NCBI GenBank assembly: GCA_020426125.1
Contig: JAGQQQ010000369.1
Coordinates: forward strand, 1-11,088
Reading direction: 5' to 3'
From: Planctomycetaceae bacterium
Lineage (GTDB): Bacteria > Planctomycetota > Planctomycetia > Planctomycetales > Planctomycetaceae
DNA: 11,088 nucleotides
Positions 6,796-11,088 of the stretch are shown here, one piece after another. The notes beneath the pieces are model-generated. The model made no database searches. It had not been told where the DNA came from and saw nothing but the letters and a program-made list of their open reading frames with translations. The first letter of the stretch is position 1; every line of letters begins with the position of its first letter. The translations under genes and the position numbers were made by a program.

Positions 6796-8664
6796 ATGAA
6801 ACGCGTCGTTTTGAGCTGGTGTGCTCTCGCGCTCTTGTCGGTTGGAGCGAATGCTCAAGCCCAACTGCTCAAGCGCGCCAAGAAGTCTGTCACGTGCACT
6901 CCCCCAGTCTGCCAGCCGGTTCCCATTTATTGTCCCCCATCGGAACCGGCGCAGGTGCACCCGTATAGTGCCCAACCGGTGGACCCCAATTCTCCCGTCC
7001 CTCCGCCTCCCGCGGATCTCCCGAAGTCGGACACCCCCCAGAGCGATACCGCTCCAGTTGCCCCGATGGACCAGACGCCGAATAACAACGAGCAGAACGA
7101 CCAGCCGCAGAACAACAATCTGCCGGATCAGCCCGTTCAGCCAGACGTCAACAACAACCAGAACCTGAACATTCCGCAACAACAATCAACGCAGAACCTC
7201 TCCGCTTCGACATCTTCCAGCGCGTCGAGTGTGGCTCCGAACATGATCGGGGACTTCTTCGGAACGGCTGGCACAAATCGAATCTTGATTGTCCCGGGTG
7301 AGATCACTCGGTCGCTCGCCGACTTCGCACGCGATTCGACGACCGGAGCCCCGGTGCCCTTTACGGCGAGCAACGTTGGCCCCTCGCCCAGTTCGGTGAT
7401 GCTGACAACGGCCGGCCCGCTCGAAGTGAATGGGGACGTTTCAAATGTTCCCGTTGCCAGCACGACGTTTTTCAGTGCGGATCCATTCTCCCCGCCATTC
7501 CCTGGGGACTTTAATCTGTCTGAAAACACGTCGGTGACGTCTGCGGTGGGGGGGGCCTACCCCGGGGCCGTGGAGATTCGCCACAATGAATCGACCGCCT
7601 TCGCCGATCCCAATTCCTCCGGCGACTACAACGTGTTTGTCGACTACACGATCGTCGATGCCTATGCGGGAACGGTCTCTCCGTTTTACGTGACCGTTCC
7701 AGGCAACAACCTGGCTGCGGCTCCGGGCAGCGGTGTTGGTCGGATGAAACTGGCTGAGAACACGAGTCCCATGCCGCGTGACCGCGTCTTCGTGAACTAC
7801 AGCTACTTCAACAATACGCCGCTGGCCGCGGGTGGTGTTGATGTCAACCGCGTAACCCCTGGTTTCGAAAAGACGTTCTTCGACGGGATCTTCTCCTTCG
7901 AAATGCGGACGCCTTTCGCGACGACGCTGAGCAGTGATATCAACGGCGGAATCGCCAACACGGATGACGCCGAGTTTGGCAACCTGACGATGTACCTGAA
8001 AGCTCTCTTATATCAGAACTGCCGAATCGCGTTTGCCGGAGGGTTGGGAATCACCGCACCGACCGCCGACGAATTCCGCGTTCGTGATGCCGCGGGGACC
8101 GACTTGCTGATGGTCGATAACAAGTCCGTTCACCTGATTCCCTACGTGGCGGCTCTGTTTACACCGAACGATCGGCTGTTCGCTCAGACCTTCCTGCAGT
8201 TCGATGTCGACGCCAACGGAAACCCCGTATACGCCACTGGCTTCACCGCCAACGGCCCCAGCGGCACGCTGAGCCAGATCGGCCGTCCGCATGACTTCAC
8301 CTATATGTTCTTTGATGCGAGCGTTGGCTACTGGGTGTATCTCAACCCCTGCTCCGGTGGTCTGATTCGAGGTGTGGCTCCGATCGTGGAATACCACTGG
8401 AACCAGTCCCTCGGAAACGGCGATTCCACGCGTGGAACGGTCAACGGCGTCGCCTACAACTTCGAAGCTCCCGAAGGACTCAGCGTTCATAACGCGGTCC
8501 TTGGTGTCACGACGATTCTCGGCAACAACGCGACAATGACCGCAGGCTATGCCTTGCCGATCGTGAATGAAGATTCCCAGTTTGATGGCGAGTTTCGCCT
8601 GACCTTTAACTGGCTGTTTGGGGCAAGCCGGCCCACCACACGAGCGATGCGAGCCTCGCGATAG
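6796..8664 (+). CDS. exported protein with Cys/Pro and Asn/Gln linker and predicted C-terminal beta-barrel (paralog 2)
   Basis: The 622-residue product shares with paralog 1 a signal peptide identical through residue 17 (cleavage near AQA at 20-22), LLKRAKK, TPPVC and YCPP, the Pro-rich PVDPNSPVPPPP, an Asn/Gln linker and VAPNMIGDFFG (146-156). Residues 157 to about 315 are unrelated to the same region of paralog 1 and rich in Ser, Thr, Pro and Gly. The C-terminal domain (about 317-610) again aligns: KLAENTSPMPRDR, LKALLYQNC (Cys409), NPC (Cys519) and QFDGEFRLTFNWLFG. A surface or outer-membrane beta-barrel is predicted; substrate or partner is unknown. The ATG at 6796 is fixed by the conserved leader, the Shine-Dalgarno and the match to paralog 1. 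A short basic tail (RPTTRAMRASR) follows the last predicted strand. Confidence 0.85.
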   Translation: MKRVVLSWCALALLSVGANAQAQLLKRAKKSVTCTPPVCQPVPIYCPPSEPAQVHPYSAQPVDPNSPVPPPPADLPKSDTPQSDTAPVAPMDQTPNNNEQNDQPQNNNLPDQPVQPDVNNNQNLNIPQQQSTQNLSASTSSSASSVAPNMIGDFFGTAGTNRILIVPGEITRSLADFARDSTTGAPVPFTASNVGPSPSSVMLTTAGPLEVNGDVSNVPVASTTFFSADPFSPPFPGDFNLSENTSVTSAVGGAYPGAVEIRHNESTAFADPNSSGDYNVFVDYTIVDAYAGTVSPFYVTVPGNNLAAAPGSGVGRMKLAENTSPMPRDRVFVNYSYFNNTPLAAGGVDVNRVTPGFEKTFFDGIFSFEMRTPFATTLSSDINGGIANTDDAEFGNLTMYLKALLYQNCRIAFAGGLGITAPTADEFRVRDAAGTDLLMVDNKSVHLIPYVAALFTPNDRLFAQTFLQFDVDANGNPVYATGFTANGPSGTLSQIGRPHDFTYMFFDASVGYWVYLNPCSGGLIRGVAPIVEYHWNQSLGNGDSTRGTVNGVAYNFEAPEGLSVHNAVLGVTTILGNNATMTAGYALPIVNEDSQFDGEFRLTFNWLFGASRPTTRAMRASR

Positions 8665-8693
8665 TCGAGTTCGCTGTTTCGATTTATTCGAAG

Positions 8694-8733
8694 AAGCCCT
8701 GGACGAAATTGCTTTGTCCAGGGCTTTCTTTTT
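8694..8733 (+). terminator. intrinsic terminator after paralog 2
   Basis: AAGCCCTGGAC (8694-8704) pairs over 11 bases with GTCCAGGGCTT (8716-8726) around an 11-base loop, followed by a T-rich run to 8733. It begins 30 bases after the stop codon. Between here and the small minus-strand gene ending at 8893, only a weak CCCATC/GATGGG hairpin (8748-8767) was seen. Confidence 0.9.
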
Positions 8734-8892
8734 CGGGGGCGTTGTCTCCCATCGCCGACAGGATGGGTTCGACATCGGAATTCAGCTTGTGCTGCTACGG
8801 GCAATCTTCTGGAGCAAAACTCGTCAGCAACTTGCCCACAGAATCTCCCCCTGTCGATGTGAATTCAGACCTTCGATAGGTGTTCCGCCCCG

Positions 8893-9138
8893 TCATGTCC
8901 GAAAGACTTGGGTGTCATCGATGAAGACCGCGCAGCTATAGGAAAACCATTCCCCCCCGACGGATGCCCGGATCTGTTCTCCTTCGCCGTCACCCGATTT
9001 GATTCGTCCCCAGAGTCGGCTCCGGGTTCCGAATCCGAATGTCTCGTCCTGGACTTCTCCATCCACCGTCAAGCGAGAATTCGGTCGGGTTCGGACCTCG
9101 ATCTTGTGCCCTTTGTATTCAATTTCCCACTTGGCCAT
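8893..9138 (-). CDS. small conserved protein of unknown function, 81 residues
   Basis: The product starts MAKWEIEYKGHKIEVR and alternates short beta-strand-like segments with turns: LTVDGEVQDE (23-32), IRASVGGEW (56-64) and CAVFIDDTQVF (69-79). It resembles small conserved bacterial proteins I have seen annotated as hypothetical, but I cannot name a family. There is no signal peptide or membrane segment, so it is probably cytoplasmic, with an all-beta fold. GGAG lies 8 bases before the ATG on the minus strand. It is downstream of the secreted protein gene in the same orientation with a 140-base gap, so co-transcription is possible. The opposite strand also has an open frame, but without recognisable protein character. 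Confidence 0.75.
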   Translation of the reverse strand: MAKWEIEYKGHKIEVRTRPNSRLTVDGEVQDETFGFGTRSRLWGRIKSGDGEGEQIRASVGGEWFSYSCAVFIDDTQVFRT

Positions 9139-9278
9139 CGTTTGGCTCCACTCGATTTATTTCGAAGACTGACAGGAAGGACATGCGGTAGGCGACACAT
9201 CGGGGATCCGCCCGGGGAATGGCAACCCTGGGAGACTTCCGACTAATCAGAGGAACGTAGTGCCTTGTCTGGTGCTGA

Positions 9279-10256
9279 TCAAGGCCTGCCCGACGACGAC
9301 TCGGTTGCAACTGGCGTGTACCGCGTGGTCATCGTGAAGCCGTAGGTTTCACCGACCTTGCAATCTGGGATGAACCACTGAAAATCCCAAGCGGGGTTGC
9401 CGCCCCCGCCGCTCGGAGATTGAACGAAGAAGATTTGGTCCCGGCTGCGAAACGACTGCTCAAACCGCAAATCGTCGCGGATGCCAAAGTAACTGGGCTC
9501 GGTGTAGACGTAGTTCGAATAATTCCCGACCAAGGACAAAGGGAAGTCGTCATCGATGGTCGGGAACCACTGTTGCCCTTTGGGGGGATGGACGGCTTCG
9601 ACACCATGTTTCGGAGTGACGGCTCGAATCGCTCGGGGAGGTCCGCCAGACTGGGGCTCGCCGGTGAAATGGATCGCCTTATCCTCCGGACCATTGATAT
9701 AGCTGGCCCAGAACAGGCCGATGTAACCATGGGCAAACCTGTCCGCATGGGGGCGGCATTCAAACGAGTAGGTGATCGAACCATCCCTATCCAAATGATA
9801 CCTTCCGCAGCTTTCCAGCTGAAAGTTGCCGGTTGGCGCTTGATACAGTTCCACGGTGGACTGATCGACCAGGCGCAGTTGCATTGGGAACTTCCGGGGT
9901 TCGAACTTCTCTTTGAGGTGATCGAGAGTGCCATCGTGGATGTGTTCAAAGTTGATCCCCGCGTAGGCCGGGACGAAGAGGTTTTCTTCATTTCGTGAAT
10001 GCTTGAGCGATGCGATCCCGTTGTATCCCTCGCGATGCCCGGGCAGTTCCGGGATGTCGATCGCTTCATTGTCGACAAGAATTGCCGTGACCTCACCCGC
10101 CTTGAGAACAACAAAATGCTGGCTGGGAACGCGATAGTCGAGGGTGGAATCCGTCAGGCTGGTTTTCCCTGAGGAGGAGAAGGGATGCTCCGCAAGTCCG
10201 GACCGGGAGACGGTCAACAGGAGAAAGAGACAAACGATGGCCGTCGAGCGAGTCAT
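9279..10256 (-). CDS. secreted protein of unknown family, 325 residues
   Basis: A Sec signal peptide (hydrophobic core at about residues 5-17, SGLA cleavage near residue 22) precedes a mature protein of about 300 residues rich in aromatic and beta-strand-like segments. Notable stretches are GINFEHIHDGTLDHLKEKFEPR (100-121), HGYIGLFWASYINGPEDKAI (176-195), a QWFPTIDDDFPLSL segment (229-242) and FQWFIPDCKVGETYGF (292-307). Cys150 and Cys167 could form a disulfide. The pattern suggests a beta-sandwich, perhaps binding or acting on carbohydrate, but no catalytic signature is recognised and I assign no function. GAGG stands about 9 bases before the ATG. It diverges from the DUF444 gene across 223 bases. 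Confidence 0.85.
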   Translation of the reverse strand: MTRSTAIVCLFLLLTVSRSGLAEHPFSSSGKTSLTDSTLDYRVPSQHFVVLKAGEVTAILVDNEAIDIPELPGHREGYNGIASLKHSRNEENLFVPAYAGINFEHIHDGTLDHLKEKFEPRKFPMQLRLVDQSTVELYQAPTGNFQLESCGRYHLDRDGSITYSFECRPHADRFAHGYIGLFWASYINGPEDKAIHFTGEPQSGGPPRAIRAVTPKHGVEAVHPPKGQQWFPTIDDDFPLSLVGNYSNYVYTEPSYFGIRDDLRFEQSFRSRDQIFFVQSPSGGGGNPAWDFQWFIPDCKVGETYGFTMTTRYTPVATESSSGRP

Positions 10257-10411
10257 TTCCGGGTCCTCATTCGTTTCTCGAAACAGTGATGCTCCGATTT
10301 CTTGGAAGAATGGGGCGAGAGGGGACAGTCTAATTTACAGGAGCGGTTCAGGGATCGCCACAAGACGACGAGGTTTCGGACGCGGCGAAGACTCGTCTTT
10401 GAAAACCGATC

Positions 10412-10441
10412 GTGACTCGCACCAGCCTGATCGCGTAGAAT
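10412..10441 (+). promoter_or_regulatory. candidate sigma70-like promoter for the DUF444 gene
   Basis: GTGACT (10412-10417) and TAGAAT (10436-10441) are 18 bases apart, matching four and five of six consensus positions. Transcription would start roughly 30 bases before the ATG. The 223-base divergent gap (10257-10479) also has a small palindrome, GTTTC-tc-GAAAC (10273-10284), close to the start of the divergent gene and of unknown meaning. Confidence 0.35.
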
Positions 10442-10468
10442 AGGAAAACTGTGTTCTTTCCCAAGGAC

Positions 10469-10473
10469 GGAGG
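10469..10473 (+). promoter_or_regulatory. Shine-Dalgarno of the DUF444 gene
   Basis: GGAGG, six bases before the ATG at 10480, is the strongest ribosome-binding site in the window and fixes this start. Confidence 0.8.
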
Positions 10474-10479
10474 ATTGCC

Positions 10480-11088
10480 ATGACCCGTTCCATAGATCGT
10501 GATGTCCATCGGTTTGACGAAATCGTGAAGGGCCGCATTCGTAAGGACCTCAAGAAGTATGTCAACCACGGCGAGATGATCGGCCGCAAAGGCCGAGAGA
10601 CGGTGAGCATTCCGGTCCCAAACATTGAGATCCCCCATTTCCAACACGGTCAGAAGGGCTCCGGCGGGACAGGACAGGGAGAAGGCGAAGTCGGTCAACC
10701 GATTGGACGTGGTCAGGATCCGCAGGACGGGACGGGACAGGCTGGGAGCGAGCCGGGACGGCACGTTCGCGAAGTGGAAGTCTCCCTGGATGAACTCGCG
10801 GAAATGCTTGGAGAGCAACTGGAACTGCCGAATATCGTTCCCAAGGGAAAAGACTCGCTCAAATCCAAAAAGGACAAATACAACACCATCTCGCGACAGG
10901 GGCCGAATTCGCTCCGCCACTTCAAGCGGACCTACAAGCAAGCTCTCAAACGGCAGATCGCCAGCGGTTCCTACAATCCCGACCGGCCCGTGATCATTCC
11001 CGATCGGGAGGATGAACGGTTCCGGAGTTGGACCGAAGTTCAGGAACCGCAGGCGAATGCGGCCATTATTTATATGATGGACGTGTCC
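10480..11088 (+). CDS. yhbH: YhbH/YeaH-family protein (DUF444, UPF0229), 3' end outside window
   Basis: The first 203 codons are present and the frame stays open to the window edge. Features match the family: a basic N-terminus (MTRSIDRDVHRFDEIVKGRI), the VSIPVPNIEIPHF segment (42-54), a Gly/Gln-rich region (about 57-92), REVEVSLDELAEML and LELPNI (97-119), the YNTIS segment (134-138), RSWTEVQEPQANAAIIYMMDVS (182-203). The last three residues begin the DxSxS metal-binding motif of the von Willebrand A domain. From memory, it is closer to the Bacillus YhbH type (just under 400 residues) than to the longer E. coli YeaH. In other bacteria the gene is linked with the kinase PrkA and with SpoVR in stress or sporulation responses. 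Here the upstream neighbour is an unrelated divergent gene, so a PrkA gene, if linked, must be downstream. It is cytoplasmic, with no signal peptide. Confidence 0.9.
   Translation, partial: MTRSIDRDVHRFDEIVKGRIRKDLKKYVNHGEMIGRKGRETVSIPVPNIEIPHFQHGQKGSGGTGQGEGEVGQPIGRGQDPQDGTGQAGSEPGRHVREVEVSLDELAEMLGEQLELPNIVPKGKDSLKSKKDKYNTISRQGPNSLRHFKRTYKQALKRQIASGSYNPDRPVIIPDREDERFRSWTEVQEPQANAAIIYMMDVS

Noticed and set aside
8008..8775. Minus-strand 255-codon open frame
   Set aside because: It is antisense to the conserved barrel of paralog 2 and runs through its terminator.
9262..9285. GCCTTG/CAAGGC hairpin at the end of the secreted-protein gene
   Set aside because: It is only 6 bp, overlaps the stop codon and has no T-tract on the minus strand, so it is not a convincing terminator.
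9420..9998. Plus-strand 192-codon open frame
   Set aside because: It is antisense to the secreted-protein gene, which has a signal peptide and ribosome-binding site.
10348..10941. Minus-strand 197-codon open frame
   Set aside because: It is antisense to the DUF444 gene, which matches its family along the whole visible length.

Overview
The window most likely comes from a planctomycete. The evidence is a Tat-exported sugar-isomerase-like TIM barrel with the C-terminal extension I associate with planctomycete members of that family, a secreted HEAT-repeat protein, two paralogous exported proteins with Cys/Pro-rich and Asn/Gln-rich N-terminal linkers, a secreted protein of no recognised family, and a YhbH/YeaH (DUF444) gene. 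GC content is moderate (50-57% in the two stretches counted by hand). This is inference from gene content; there is no rRNA or other taxonomic marker. No tRNA, rRNA, insertion sequence, phage gene or CRISPR array was seen.

Layout. A Tat-type sugar phosphate isomerase/epimerase-like gene (13-1095, minus) diverges across a 682-base gap from an extended short-chain dehydrogenase of the thioester-reductase/fatty acyl reductase type (1778-2932). The dehydrogenase gene is followed 44 bases later by a secreted HEAT-repeat protein (2977-4155). Next come two tandem paralogs (4510-6492 and 6796-8664). Each has a near-identical signal peptide, a Pro/Asn/Gln linker, a non-homologous middle block and a homologous C-terminal domain that looks like an outer-membrane beta-barrel. 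Both share a closely matching 5' leader with the same GTCCC/GGGAC hairpin, and each is followed by a strong intrinsic terminator, so they appear to be separate transcription units. On the minus strand lie a small conserved protein (8893-9138) and a secreted protein of unknown family (9279-10256). A DUF444 gene (10480 onward) diverges from the latter and is cut by the window end just as the metal-binding DxS motif of its von Willebrand A domain begins.

How they fit together. I see no single pathway. The dehydrogenase and HEAT genes may be co-transcribed. The tandem paralogs look like a family of surface proteins with an interchangeable middle segment. The YhbH-type gene belongs to the PrkA/YhbH/SpoVR stress association known in other bacteria; a PrkA gene is not upstream here, and what lies downstream is not visible.

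The most interesting observations are the mosaic structure of the paralog pair together with their conserved leader, a nested inverted repeat upstream of the second paralog (6652-6710), and a possible pseudoknot-like arrangement upstream of the dehydrogenase (1601-1683). None of these proves a new system.
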